From assembly GCF_005405345.1 (NCBI RefSeq), contig NZ_BJDW01000013.1, positions 1-59,432 of the forward strand: a stretch of DNA of 59,432 nucleotides, written 5' to 3'. This document shows positions 1 to 14,900 of this stretch, one piece after another. The notes below the pieces were generated by a model. It had not been told where the DNA came from. It searched no databases and worked only from the letters and a program-made list of their open reading frames with translations. How positions within the stretch are numbered: the first letter of the stretch is position 1; each line of letters starts with the position of its first letter. A program made the translations under genes and the position numbers. Source of the DNA: Enterococcus viikkiensis (lineage in GTDB: Bacteria; Bacillota; Bacilli; Lactobacillales; Enterococcaceae).

Positions 1-60
1 TTCTTTGGTCAGAACTATTTTGAGTGTAGCACAAATGGCTTTTTTAGTTGTCTAGCTTAA

Positions 61-372
61 TTTTACAATCGGCGTATTAAAAAAGCAGAGCGAAAGAATC
101 GGACAAAAGCCGAGGTTGATGAAATTATTTATTGGCTAACGGGGTATGATGAAACGTCGCTACAAAAACAAATTCAACAGGAAGTCGATATGACAACCTT
201 TTTTGCAGAGGCCCCGCGGATGAATGAAAAAGTCACCCTGATTAAGGGAATGATCTGTGGCTATCGAGTGGAGGACATCGAAGATCCTTTGATGCAGAAA
301 ATTCGCTATCTTGATAAATTAGTCGATGAGTTGGCTAAAGGGAAAAAAATGGAGAAGATATTACGGAAGTAA
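61..372 (+). pseudogene. 5'-truncated DUF2200-family gene
   Basis: The open frame after the stop codon at 58-60 reads [20 protein letters not shown] and runs to a TAA at 370-372. The part from ATG 190 ends [19 protein letters not shown]. This matches, from memory, the body of small DUF2200 proteins (about 110 residues, unknown function), whose usual start lies about 15-20 residues earlier. Here an in-frame TAA stands where that N-terminus should continue, and no start codon or ribosome site precedes it. I infer a gene whose 5' end was lost or replaced. Translation from ATG 190 would give only 60 residues. Confidence 0.6.
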
Positions 373-379
373 ATGAGAG

Positions 380-410
380 CAGCGAGTCGTTTTGGCTCGC
401 TGTTTATTTA
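380..410 (+). terminator. Rho-independent terminator after the DUF2200 remnant
   Basis: A perfect 7-bp stem (CAGCGAG at 380-386, CTCGCTG at 396-402) is followed by TTTATTTA. It sits directly behind the stop codon at 372. Confidence 0.6.
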
Positions 411-606
411 TAATAGTTGGCATGTTCTTGTCTTATTGTGGCTATTCAAATGGGCAGATGAATCAAGCGTTCATTGCCAGTGATAAAGGGTGCTCATTAA
501 CGGGCCATATTGATCTGGGGTCCAAACAATCCGCTTTCCCGAAAATAGCGAGGGTGTTGCGATGAGTGGAGTTGATCCCAAAGAAATGCTACAAATCAGT
601 AATTGA
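411..606 (+). pseudogene. decayed lipoprotein-like gene remnant
   Basis: Three overlapping short frames together look like a frameshifted secreted protein. One frame (from 417) gives a lipobox-like LACSC and stops after 14 residues. A second (422-562) begins MFLSYCGYSNGQMNQ. A third gives TIRFPENSEGVAMSGVDPK and stops at 604-606. None has a clear ribosome site. I cannot name the family. The lipoprotein reading is inference from the lipobox and the C-terminal composition. Confidence 0.35.
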
Positions 607-669
607 TCCTATGAAGTTTGAAAGGCATTCTCTTCCAAAAGTAATTCCTTAGTTTACACGTTCCAATTC

Positions 670-698
670 TTAAAAGCCCACTACTTTTGTGGTATACT
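670..698 (+). promoter_or_regulatory. metG promoter
   Basis: TTAAAA (670-675), a 17-bp spacer and TATACT (693-698) lie 32 bp before the metG start. The -35 box matches 4 of 6 consensus bases and the -10 matches 5 of 6. Confidence 0.5.
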
Positions 699-718
699 AC
701 GTAGGAATCTATTTTTAA

Positions 719-2740
<2,022 letters not shown>

Positions 2741-2746
2741 TGCTCA

Positions 2747-2785
2747 AGCTCTCGAAGTTAAAACACTTCGAGAGCTTTTTCTTTG
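2747..2785 (+). terminator. metG terminator
   Basis: An 11-bp perfect stem (2747-2757 with 2766-2776) is followed by TTTTTCTTTG, starting 7 bp after the metG stop. Confidence 0.9.
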
Positions 2786-2833
2786 TTAATTCGCTATACT
2801 GCTTAATAAAAAGTAAACTAAGGAGTGAAGCGG

Positions 2834-3139
2834 ATGCCGCTAATTGCGATTTTAATCGATGCATTGACATTAGGCGGGTATTTTTTTCAATTAAATAATG
2901 GTGGGCCAGGTGTGTATTTACTTGGTCTGATTTTTCAATTCATCATGACACTCGTTTTGTTGGTTATTTTGGTTGGCTACCACGGGAAAAAATATTCTGG
3001 CTTTCGACCAGAAGGGTATTCTTATTTGACGATTCGATATGGGATTATCGTAGTCTCGCTTATTATAAATGGTCTCGTGCTATTCTTATATGGTTTAAAT
3101 TATTTTGGGATCAACGATGTTGTCTTTTCAAATTTTTAA
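2834..3139 (+). CDS. small integral membrane protein, unknown function
   Basis: I do not recognise this 101-residue protein. It has three hydrophobic segments: the N-terminus (PLIAILIDALTLGGYFF), residues about 27-48, and about 68-90. A short polar loop GYHGKKYSGFRPEGYSY lies between the second and third. I chose ATG 2834 over the in-frame GTG 2825 because AAGGAG at 2819-2824 is 9 bp from the ATG and touches the GTG. It stands alone between two terminators. Confidence 0.65.
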   Translation: MPLIAILIDALTLGGYFFQLNNGGPGVYLLGLIFQFIMTLVLLVILVGYHGKKYSGFRPEGYSYLTIRYGIIVVSLIINGLVLFLYGLNYFGINDVVFSNF

Positions 3140-3375
3140 GAAGTAACCAAGTCCTTTAGCGTAAAGTCTGAAAATATGTTATAGTGAGAGAACACGAAAG
3201 ATATTTTTATGCGACACTTTAACTCATTTTGATGAAATTTAATCAAACTGGCGTAACTAAAGGGTTACAAGGATGTATTAGAAGGATTTGGGAATACATC
3301 GTTTAAACGAGAAATAGTTAATTTTTAGTAATAGTCAACACCCTCAACTTTAGAATAACAAATATTGATTAGTTA

Positions 3376-3415
3376 GATAGCCCCCTCAAGCATGAGGGGG
3401 CTATCGTTCATTTTA
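3376..3415 (+). terminator. Rho-independent terminator
   Basis: A 12-bp perfect stem (3376-3387 with 3394-3405, loop AAGCAT) is followed by GTTCATTTT. It lies 236 bp after the small membrane protein gene. The bases between hold no convincing gene; a short transcript ending here is possible. Confidence 0.75.
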
Positions 3416-3475
3416 GGCTAGTTCTCCCAGTAGATGAATGAGAATCGATTTTCATTTATAGTTTAGACATAGAAG

Positions 3476-3512
3476 AGAAAGAGACCGATCAATAATGAAT
3501 CGGTCTCTTTCT
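3476..3512 (-). terminator. terminator of the PfpI-family gene
   Basis: A 14-bp stem (3476-3489 with 3499-3512) has a 9-base loop. Read on the minus strand it follows the stop codon at 3534 and ends in a T-rich flank. Confidence 0.75.
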
Positions 3513-3533
3513 GTATCTATCAATTGAAGTTGA

Positions 3534-4046
3534 TTAGGCATGGAGTACTGCGACAATTTTTTCATTAAAAGCAGGCAAATCGTCAGGTGTCCGACTAGTA
3601 ACTAATTTGTTATCCACTACAACCGCTTCGTCTTTCACGATTGCACCAGCGTAGCCAATATCTGGCCGCACTGTTGTGTAAGCGGTCATTGTCCGGCCTT
3701 TGGTTAAACCTGTCTGGATAAACAGTTGCGGACCATGGCAAATGGCAAAGAGTGGTTGATCTTTATCTAAGAAATAACTGACAAATGAAACAAAGCGGGG
3801 ATCAGCACGTAATTGATCAGGAGAAAAGCCACCTGGGATCAATAAAGCATCGAAATCCTCTGGCTTCACCTCATCAATGCTTGTATCACTAATAAATTTT
3901 GTACCCTTTTTACCGGTAATCTCTTGATTGGCTTCGAAGCTGATCAAAGTTACTTCGTTTCCATCTTTTTCTAAGGCTTCTTTGGGAGAGGACAATTCAA
4001 CATCCTCAACTAAATCAGTAACAAGTACAGCAATTTTCTTGGTCAT
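3534..4046 (-). CDS. DJ-1/PfpI-family protein (YfkM-like)
   Basis: This 170-residue protein is of the type 1 glutamine amidotransferase-like DJ-1/PfpI fold. The family includes deglycases, proteases and general stress proteins such as Bacillus YfkM. The nucleophile elbow is AICHGPQ with the reactive Cys at about 102, and an acidic residue in the N-terminal LVEDVEL segment would complete the site. There is no signal peptide, so it is cytoplasmic. AAGGAAGG precedes the ATG. It is monocistronic, with its own terminator. The substrate cannot be told from sequence. Confidence 0.88.
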   Translation of the reverse strand: MTKKIAVLVTDLVEDVELSSPKEALEKDGNEVTLISFEANQEITGKKGTKFISDTSIDEVKPEDFDALLIPGGFSPDQLRADPRFVSFVSYFLDKDQPLFAICHGPQLFIQTGLTKGRTMTAYTTVRPDIGYAGAIVKDEAVVVDNKLVTSRTPDDLPAFNEKIVAVLHA

Positions 4047-4453
4047 TGATATTCCTTCCTTTCGGCTTGTTTAGTTTTACCCTAAAGGATTATAGTAATT
4101 AATTCAATTAATTTGTTCGTGATTTTTAATTAAAATAAAATGAAAATTCATGAAAAAACGAGTTGAATAATCTCTTTTTAGTGTTTAGCCGGCATTAATT
4201 AGATGTTTCATAGTGACTAGCGGCTCTGTGTTTTAAGCGCTAGTTAAGCTTTGTAAATGATAAACTGCCAACAATAATCTTTCGTCTTTTCGCTGGTCGC
4301 GTATTAATACGAATTTTTATAGTAAAAAAGTTATTTCAAGTAAATTCTTCCATGATAAATTCTATAGTATGTCTAAGCTAATAAAAGATATCCTCTGGAG
4401 ACAATCACGATTTACATAAAAAAAATTTTTGATAACTATTTTTGTAAAACTCA
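4047..4453. other. intergenic, no gene seen
   Basis: This AT-rich spacer lies between the divergent PfpI and licT units. The only structure I noted is the perfect 12-base palindrome CGTATTAATACG at 4300-4311, which could be an operator but has no other support. A TATAAT on the minus strand near 4085-4095 may belong to the PfpI promoter. Confidence 0.5.
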
Positions 4454-4482
4454 TTGACAGCGTTTTCTTAATTTGTTAAGAT
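4454..4482 (+). promoter_or_regulatory. bgl operon promoter with overlapping cre-like site
   Basis: TTGACA (4454-4459), a 17-bp spacer and TAAGAT (4477-4482) form a strong sigma-A promoter. The bases TGACAGCGTTTTCT (4455-4468) fit the CcpA cre consensus at about 12 of 14 positions and cover the -35 box, as expected for catabolite repression. Transcription would start near 4490, just before the RNA antiterminator target. Confidence 0.75.
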
Positions 4483-4509
4483 TATTTTGAATTAAATAGA
4501 CCAAATGAT

Positions 4510-4592
4510 GGATAGTGATTGTTTTATTACAAGCTAAACCTGATGACGTGTACGAGTTATTTGTCGTACCTTCATTGGGTTTTTTTGTTGCC
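4510..4592 (+). promoter_or_regulatory. ribonucleic antiterminator (RAT) and overlapping terminator
   Basis: The bases 4510-4540 (GGATAGTGATTG... ...AAGCTAAACC) match the LicT/BglG-type RAT hairpin, from its GGAT start to its AAACC end. The 3' part of this hairpin (AAACCTGATG) is also the 5' arm of an imperfect terminator. Its other arm is CGTACCTTCATTGGG and it ends in TTTTTTT near 4582-4588. The two folds exclude each other. Binding of the antiterminator encoded just downstream would therefore allow read-through into licT and bglP. Confidence 0.85.
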
Positions 4593-4729
4593 CTAAAACA
4601 GGAGGTGACTTTATAAAAAAGAACAAACTTGGGTTTGACAACAGTCACGAACGTATCTATTATTTTAAGTGAACGAAGTCCATGGAAAAGATTTCAAGTA
4701 GCGAATGTCGCAGAACGGAGGAGCGTTGA

Positions 4730-5572
4730 ATGCAAATTCGAAAGATTTTAAACAACAATGTGGTTATCACAACGAATCAAAAAAATAACGAAGTCGTTGT
4801 GATGGGGCGTGGTCTAGCCTTTCAGAAAAAAGTCGGGGATGAGATAGCAGAAGAGGCGATCGATAAGACCTATCATCTTGCCAATAGTGATTTGCTGCAT
4901 AAATTTCAAGAGTTGTTAGAAGATATGCCAATTAGCTATGTGGAGATTGCCAACGACATTATTGATGAAGCCAAAGTAGCTCTCAAGAATCCATTAAACG
5001 ACTCACTCTACATTTCTATTACTGATCATTTATACGCATCGATTCAACAGGTGAAGGAAGGCGTTCGTGTTCGCAATTTATTATTATGGGACATTAAACG
5101 ATTTTTTCCAGATGAATTTTCCGTTGGAGTAAATGCAGTAGAGAAAATCAAACTTAAATTCGGTATCGATCTTGGCGAAGATGAGGCCGGCAACATTGCG
5201 TTGCATCTAGTAAATGCGCAAACGGAAAACGATAATGACGACGCTTTTATGATGACAGAGATGATGCAGGAGATCATCCAAATAACCAGCTATTATTTTA
5301 AAGTTCAACTTGATGAAGACTCTGTATATTTCTATCGTTTTACGACGCATCTGCGTTTCTTCGCTTCTCGAATTATGAATCAACGGCAAGTTACTGACGA
5401 GACAGATGATGAACTGCTGTTGATTATCCAAAAAAAATATCAAAATGCTTATCAATGCGTCGAGCGAATCGCCGAGTTTATCCAGCAAACCTATCATTAC
5501 ACGATGTCAAATGATGAAAAATTATATTTAACGATTCATATTGCACGCTTGGTTCAAAAAGTTAGTCAGTAA
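4730..5572 (+). CDS. licT: BglG/LicT-family transcriptional antiterminator
   Basis: The product is a 280-residue RNA-binding antiterminator. Residues 1-55 are the CAT RNA-binding domain (MQIRKILNNNVVI... ...GRGLAFQKK), residues about 65-170 are PRD1 and 172-280 PRD2. Candidate phosphorylated histidines are visible as ITDHLY and ALHLVN in PRD1 and TTHLRF and TIHIAR in PRD2. In the family, PTS-dependent phosphorylation sets dimer activity according to sugar supply and HPr status. It is cotranscribed with the enzyme II gene 100 bp downstream and acts on the RAT upstream of itself. It may also be named bglG. Confidence 0.93.
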   Translation: MQIRKILNNNVVITTNQKNNEVVVMGRGLAFQKKVGDEIAEEAIDKTYHLANSDLLHKFQELLEDMPISYVEIANDIIDEAKVALKNPLNDSLYISITDHLYASIQQVKEGVRVRNLLLWDIKRFFPDEFSVGVNAVEKIKLKFGIDLGEDEAGNIALHLVNAQTENDNDDAFMMTEMMQEIIQITSYYFKVQLDEDSVYFYRFTTHLRFFASRIMNQRQVTDETDDELLLIIQKKYQNAYQCVERIAEFIQQTYHYTMSNDEKLYLTIHIARLVQKVSQ

Positions 5573-5627
5573 AAGCCAACAACCTCGTGAGAACTGTTTA
5601 GCGCTGAATAATCTCAGCGTTGATTAG

Positions 5628-7580
<1,953 letters not shown>

Positions 7581-7595
7581 TATTCTTTTCCTTAA

Positions 7596-7629
7596 AAAGT
7601 TCGGGACCTAGACAAAGGTCCCGAACTTT
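7596..7629. terminator. bidirectional terminator between bglP and the RpiR gene
   Basis: A 14-bp perfect stem (7596-7609 with 7616-7629, loop AGACAA) with A-rich and T-rich flanks serves both convergent genes. It overlaps the last two bases of the minus-strand stop codon. Confidence 0.9.
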
Positions 7630-8545
7630 AATTTGGTAAAAACGATTCTGTTATTTGAATCATCGACTCAGGAGATTCAGCCATAATAGCAGAGCTGGTT
7701 TTTCGCTTATCAACTAATTCGCTGATCGTGATCAGATGATTCAGATTTTTTTGATAATCTTCAGCGAAAACACAGCTGTAAAGAACATCTAGCAAATAGC
7801 AGATGGATGAATTGATAGTAAAATTGGCAATCTTTGTATAAAGTCGTTCGCGAGTCGTCATTCGTAGGACGGCCTGACTAAGGGAAGCCAGTGTATTATC
7901 GCCAATACTGGTCAAGGCAATGATTGGAATAGTTTGTTTTTGTAAAATCTTCGCGATTTGTAAAATATGATTATTCTCGCCCGTATAAGAAATCAAAATA
8001 GCACACGTATCTTCTTGACTATTGAAGGCTTCATAAGCATCTTCTCCCATCGTTTGGTTCGTCACAACGTTTTTCTGGATGCGCCGCATCTTCAAAGCAA
8101 AGTCTTGGGAGATCAATAAATTGGCGTTGCTGCCGAATATCTTGATTTGTTTCGCGTTTAGCAGCAGCTGTTTCGCTTTTTGCAGATCGTCATGATTTAG
8201 CAGACTCAAAGTGTCGTCGATCGTTGTTCGTTCCAAAGAAGCGATTTTATTGGCGATCGTCATTAAGCCGTCATTGTTTTGAAAAGGGAAATTAGCATCA
8301 ACATCTTCAAAATAGGTTTGCAAGTAGGTTTGTTCGGCTAAGAATTCGTTTCGCAGTTCAAGCCAGCCGTTGTAACCTAGTTTTTTTGCGACTCGAATCA
8401 GCGTTGAAGGATGCACGTAATTGGCTTCTGCGATTTCTTTGATGGTCATGGATTCGATCGTGGTCCCTTTGTCTAAAATATAGCCGACTAGGGCTGTTTC
8501 GGCATTAGAAAAATCTGTTTGTTTCATTTTTTCAGTTAAAAGCAT
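7628..8545 (-). CDS. RpiR/MurR-family transcriptional regulator
   Basis: This 305-residue regulator starts MLLTEKMKQTDFSNAE. The N-terminal HTH_6 domain (residues about 1-80, with IKEIAEANYVHPSTLIRVAK) binds DNA, and a SIS domain (about 115-250, KIFGSNANLL, ILISYTGEN) binds a phosphosugar. An upstream extension of the frame to 8689 is rejected because it runs through the operator region and lacks a ribosome site. ATG 8545 has GGTGG upstream. It is divergent from the GH4-GH1 operon, so its likely role is to control phospho-beta-glucoside use. Confidence 0.88.
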   Translation of the reverse strand: MLLTEKMKQTDFSNAETALVGYILDKGTTIESMTIKEIAEANYVHPSTLIRVAKKLGYNGWLELRNEFLAEQTYLQTYFEDVDANFPFQNNDGLMTIANKIASLERTTIDDTLSLLNHDDLQKAKQLLLNAKQIKIFGSNANLLISQDFALKMRRIQKNVVTNQTMGEDAYEAFNSQEDTCAILISYTGENNHILQIAKILQKQTIPIIALTSIGDNTLASLSQAVLRMTTRERLYTKIANFTINSSICYLLDVLYSCVFAEDYQKNLNHLITISELVDKRKTSSAIMAESPESMIQITESFLPN

Positions 8546-8569
8546 AGTGGCACCACCATTTTTAAGAAT

Positions 8570-8686
8570 GTTTACATTTATTATAAATGATTTGTAAACA
8601 GTTTTGTGAGCTATTAGAAAGAAATGCGTAAATAATCCATCGATATTTACAAAATTAAGCGTTTTCTTCCTTTTGTTTGTAAATAT
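8570..8686. promoter_or_regulatory. paired inverted-repeat operators of the RpiR regulator
   Basis: Two long dyads lie in the divergent spacer. The first pairs TGTTTACA (from 8570) with TGTAAACA (ending near 8601). The second pairs GATATTTACAAA (8642-8653) with its exact complement TTTGTAAATATC (near 8675-8686). The 10 bp AAGCGTTTTC at 8657-8666, inside the second dyad, resemble a cre core. All share a TTTGTAAA half-site. This is the expected place and form for an RpiR operator. Confidence 0.7.
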
Positions 8687-8709
8687 CAATGGAATAACTG
8701 GTGATTGAA

Positions 8710-8738
8710 TTGAAAAAGCGGTTTACGAATTAGATAAT
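8710..8738 (+). promoter_or_regulatory. promoter of the phospho-beta-glucosidase operon
   Basis: TTGAAA (8710-8715), a 17-bp spacer and GATAAT (8733-8738) lie just downstream of the operator dyads and 35 bp before the GH4 start. A further TTTAC half-site lies in the spacer. Confidence 0.6.
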
Positions 8739-8772
8739 TAAATTGTAAATAAAATCAGAAGGAGTCGATCGA

Positions 8773-10164
8773 ATGACAGCAGGAGTAAAAATCGCCACAA
8801 TTGGCGGAGGTAGCAGCTACACCCCCGAATTAATGGAAGGCTTTATTAAACGTTACGATGAATTGCCAGTTCGCGAAATCTGGTTAGTAGATATTGAGGC
8901 AGGACGTGAAAAAGTTGAAATCGTCGGTGCGATGGCTCAACGTATGTGGGATGCTTCTCCTTATGACGTGAAAGTCCATATTACTTTAGACCGTGAAGAA
9001 GCGTTGAAAGATGCAGATTTCGTTACAACTCAATTCCGAGTTGGCTTATTAGAAGCACGGATCAAAGACGAGCGTATTCCAGCTTACTATGGCATGTTAG
9101 GACAAGAAACTAATGGTGCTGGGGGCATGTTCAAAGCTTTCCGGACGGTGCCGATTATTTTAGACATCGTAGAAGACATGAAGCGGTTATGTCCAGATGC
9201 TTGGTTGATTAACTTCGCCAACCCAAGCGGTATGGTGACTGAGGCTGTCGTTCGTTATGGTAAATGGGACAAAGTCATCGGTTTATGTAATGTCCCAGTT
9301 ATGGCACAAATGATCGAACCTGAATTATTAGGCACACAACCAGAGGAGCTGATTTATAAATTTGCCGGCTTGAATCATTTCCACTGGCATAAAGTAACTG
9401 ACGCTCATGGGAAAAATGTCACACTAGACATTATCAAAAAAATGTACGAAGGCGATGAAACGGGAATGCCTAAGAACATTCATGATATTCCGTTCCCAAG
9501 AGAAATTTTAGAACAAATGCAGATGATTCCTTGCGGCTACCACCATTATTACTATCAAGAAGAAGAAACACTGAGTCATGCGTTAGAAGAATACAAAACA
9601 GTTGGTACACGTGCGCAGCAAGTCAAACAAACGGAAACGGAATTGTTTGAACTGTACAAAGATCCAAACTTGGATTACAAGCCAGAACAATTAAGTAAAC
9701 GTGGTGGTGCGTATTATTCTGATGCAGCCTGTGAATCGATTGCTTCCATTTATGCCAACAAAAATACACAATTAGTTGTTTCAACGAAAAATGACGGTGC
9801 TGTTCCAGATCTTCCAGCAGACTGCGTCGTAGAAGTTTCTGCCTACATCGGCGGACAAGGGGCCCGTAATGTAGCCTTTGGCGAATTGCCGGTAGCGGAA
9901 CGCGGCTGGTTGCAAGTTATGAAAGCAATGGAATTATTGACGATTGAAGCAGCTGTGACGGGTGACTACGATACTGCTTTGCAAGCATTCACCATTAACC
10001 CATTGGTTCGTTCAGGCAAAACAGCGCAACGGATCATGGATGAATTATTTATCGCTCATAAAGAATTCTTGCCAAACTTCAAAGAAACCATTGAACGCTT
10101 AGAAAAAGAAGGCATCGAAGTTCAAGATGAAGTGGCACGTGAATTAGACTTAGTAAAAGTATAG
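8773..10164 (+). CDS. GH4 6-phospho-beta-glucosidase
   Basis: This 463-residue enzyme belongs to glycoside hydrolase family 4, which uses NAD+ and a divalent metal to cleave 6-phospho-glucosides in the cytoplasm. The N-terminal nucleotide loop is ATIGGGSSYTPEL. The QTNGAGGMF... segment, LCNVP and GLNHFHW carry family-conserved substrate and metal residues (Cys in the CNVP motif, His after GLN). The best match from memory is the LicH/CelF branch. GGAG precedes ATG 8773. The next gene follows after 18 bp, so they form an operon with a second, mechanistically different phospho-glucosidase. Confidence 0.92.
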   Translation: MTAGVKIATIGGGSSYTPELMEGFIKRYDELPVREIWLVDIEAGREKVEIVGAMAQRMWDASPYDVKVHITLDREEALKDADFVTTQFRVGLLEARIKDERIPAYYGMLGQETNGAGGMFKAFRTVPIILDIVEDMKRLCPDAWLINFANPSGMVTEAVVRYGKWDKVIGLCNVPVMAQMIEPELLGTQPEELIYKFAGLNHFHWHKVTDAHGKNVTLDIIKKMYEGDETGMPKNIHDIPFPREILEQMQMIPCGYHHYYYQEEETLSHALEEYKTVGTRAQQVKQTETELFELYKDPNLDYKPEQLSKRGGAYYSDAACESIASIYANKNTQLVVSTKNDGAVPDLPADCVVEVSAYIGGQGARNVAFGELPVAERGWLQVMKAMELLTIEAAVTGDYDTALQAFTINPLVRSGKTAQRIMDELFIAHKEFLPNFKETIERLEKEGIEVQDEVARELDLVKV

Positions 10165-10182
10165 AAAGCAGGGAAAGAATAG

Positions 10183-11613
<1,431 letters not shown>

Positions 11614-11622
11614 TGTAACTGT

Positions 11623-11657
11623 CGAGACTTGGAGCATTCCAGTCTCGGCTTTTTTTA
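11623..11657 (+). terminator. terminator of the glucosidase operon
   Basis: CGAGACT (11623-11629) pairs with AGTCTCG (11641-11647), the stem extends inward with a bulge (TGGA/TCC), and GCTTTTTTTAG follows. Confidence 0.85.
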
Positions 11658-11999
11658 GTTTAGTTCGTTTTAACAGGTGGGGCTTCTTTTCTATGTTTTC
11701 AATGCGTTTAAAATTGTCTTTAAAAAAGAATACTATTTTGTTTAACAGTCAAAAAGAAATATGAGAATGAATAACGCTTTTGCTTGAGTTCGTCTTTTAA
11801 CATCGGGAATTATTCAAAATTCAATAACTTAGACATTCATTTTAACTGAAAATGAATAGAAAATAATATCTGCTATGCTGTTATTATTCATAGATGATTC
11901 AAGAAATTACTCAGATAAAGTAGCTTTTTATTATTTTTCAGTTTCTTTAATCATTTATTACACCACTAAGTCGAATTGAATAGTAAGGAGGCCCATGCA
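11658..11999. promoter_or_regulatory. upstream region of pilus gene A1
   Basis: This AT-rich spacer holds no gene. It contains AATAACGCTTTT (11770-11781) and AATAACTT (11823-11830), members of a motif that recurs in the other pilus spacers. I see no convincing -35/-10 pair, which fits a promoter needing an activator. Confidence 0.4.
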
Positions 12000-14900
12000 A
12001 TGCGTAAAAATAGTTTGTTGTTGTTTTTAATATTCGTTTTTTCATTCTTCACAGAATTAGCTCTGCCAACAATGAGCGCGCAAGCAACAACGTTAGAAAA
12101 AGAAATTATCAATGAACAATTTTTAACTTTATCCTATACTTGTGAATCTAAAAAAGAGTTCAATCGCTGGGAAATAAAAATCGACCGACAAAGCGAAGAC
12201 AAGCGTATGACGCAACGATTGAAGTTAAAAATAGTAGATGAAAAAAACGAACCGATTGCCTATCCTATAAGTAAAAAAATGATCGAGCAGGATAGTTGGT
12301 TAATTGAAAAAGAGTATTCTGATGGGCTGCAAACTCAGCTTTTATTTGAGTTGCCTCAATCAGTTAAACAGCTGCGGCTATTTTTACAGGTCGATCAGCA
12401 AAACTCCTTGGATACTGAAGCAAGGATTCAGAAAACTATTTTAAAAAATGAACAGCCCTATCTCCTTACAGCGAATTTGGAAGATGCGGCAGAAACTAGT
12501 ATAGCCTCTACCGAAGAATCGAACGCTTCCGTTACCGCTGAGTCAAAAGAAGTTGTCGGTCCTAAGCAACTGCTTCAGTTAGATGAATCTGTCCCACGTG
12601 CGAAGACTACAAAAGAAAGTTCAATTTATCATTCACTGTATGAGAACAAAGAAACACAATATACAACTGACGCGACAGGAACGTATCCGACAGCTGCTTG
12701 GCAGCCGGAAGGTCAGACTAATGTTATCAATCATCAAGGTGGATTTGAAACACAAGCTGGTTGGGACAATCAAACGAGCTGGGACGTAGAAAGAGATACT
12801 TATCAGAATTCCTATATAAACTATGGGGATGAATCTGCCAATCCGAATATCCAATTAAGAAAATATGTCCAACAAACTTCAAAAACAGATGAATTCAAGA
12901 TTAAGTTGAACGTGCGGGGAAGTCGCCGGCAGAAGCCGGGAATCGATATTCTTTTATTATTAGATAATTCAGGATCGATGTCTCATTCAGTCAATAATAC
13001 TGGAAAAAGTAAAAAGAAAAGTGCATCCGACGCAATCGAAAGTTTGATTGCAGAACTAAAGGAAAAGCAAGTAGGCAACACTATTCGGATTGGCGCGCAT
13101 ATTTTCAGTAGTTATCAAAAGAAGAATTTCTATGATGGTGGTCAATGGCCTGAGAATAAGGTAACCAAACAATTAACTAGTGATACCTCTGTTTGGGATC
13201 AAATTACATCAGATTATGATTCGCTCCCTCCAGAAGGAGAAACTTTCACGCAGCGAGCTTTGATGGAAGCGGATAACATGTTTGACTCAGCAGAGAGTGG
13301 CGAACGAGAAAAATTTTTATTTATTTTAACCGATGGGTCGCCGAATTTAAGCTATTTGCCAACCAATCCGGCAGAAGCCAAGAAGTCTAGTAATATCTAT
13401 ATCGATAATGTCTATGTAAAAAATTGGAATGCTACTGATGCGGATAACAATTTTAAAAAAGGTGATAGCATTCGTGCGAGTGGATCAAAAACTAATTTTA
13501 TCGGTCCCTGGCAAATTCCTGGAACGAGCTATTATTTAAACAGTCATCTAACACCGGCTAATTCGACTGCATATGATTTAAAAAATAAAGGAGTAGAGAT
13601 TCATACATTGGCTTTAGATATCAAGCCGATGGTATCAGGAAATTATAGCGACCATACCAAAGCTGAGTTAACAAGAGGGTTAGCCAAGATGTCTAGCAAA
13701 AAGGTCAATGGTTCCTCTGATGAAAATAGCAACTATTTTTTCTATCATGCTGATAATGTAGACGAGCTAGCTACTGAGATGCAAGTTTGGTATGAGACAA
13801 TTACTTTGGCCGTAGAAAAAGGGAAAATAACCGATCCTTTAGGGGATATGGTTGAGTTAGTCAAGGACTTGCCACCCACGGTTCGAGTACTTGAAAACGG
13901 TGCTCCGGCCATTTCAGAGAAGCATCAACCCACTATTTCAGTGGCGAACAATCAGCGTGAAATTGGAGTAAACAATATCAATTTGACGGATAACCAAGAA
14001 ATCGAAGTAGAATATACGGTTCGATTAAAAACGACGGATAAATCATTTGTTTCAGGTCAGTGGTATCCAGCGAACAAAACTACAACCTTGACACCGACCC
14101 CTGAGCGAACAACGGATCTACTTGAGTTCGGTATTCCTTCAGTAAGATGGTCAAAAGCAGATTTCGTCATCCCAGTCAAAAAAATCTGGGAAGATACTTT
14201 CGCTGAAATAGAAGATTATTGGAAACTACGGCCGAGCGACCTTACTGTAGTCTTGCAAAAACAGACGAATGGCAAATGGCAGACACTTGAAAAAAAAGTA
14301 TTGAATGAAGCGAATGATTGGACTGAAAAATTTTCAGCAGTTGAAGGTGGACCGGATAACCATTATCGCGTGATTGAACCAAACCGGACGGCTGGCTACA
14401 AAGCGCCGAAAATTAATCAAACAGACATTACTTCTGAGACACTTACTAAAAACGGCATCGAAATTACCAATACGTTGCTGCGAGGAGACCACTCCTTCTG
14501 GAAATTCAAAGAGGATGGTCAGACTGTCTTTTCCGATGATCTGCCGAAATTCCAAGTGAAACGCAAGGATGGTACGATTTTGGCAAAGGATCTTACGCCG
14601 GATAAATTTGGCAAGGTTGTCATTAATGATTTCTCCATTGGTGATTACCTTGTGGAAGAGACCTACGTTCCAATGGGGTATTTGCCGATAACAGATTTTG
14701 AGATCAGTGTCAGAGAGAATGATGCGTTAGATGCGCTCGTCTTTAAAATAAATGACAGCAGCGAGGATTTTTATGCATTAAATAAGTTAAAGGATTTTAC
14801 ACTGAGAGTTGAAAAAGTGGGACCAGACGGTAAGCAGCTTTCAGGCGCGGCTTTCCGCTTAATAGGTTCTGAATATGATGTAACTAAAAAGGATGGACCG

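Noticed and set aside
4300-4311. Perfect palindrome CGTATTAATACG as an operator
   Set aside because: A single 12-base dyad in AT-rich DNA, not near a recognised promoter; insufficient support.
8546-8689. 48-codon N-terminal extension of the RpiR gene
   Set aside because: It crosses the operator dyads, has no ribosome site, and the family starts at the chosen ATG 8545.
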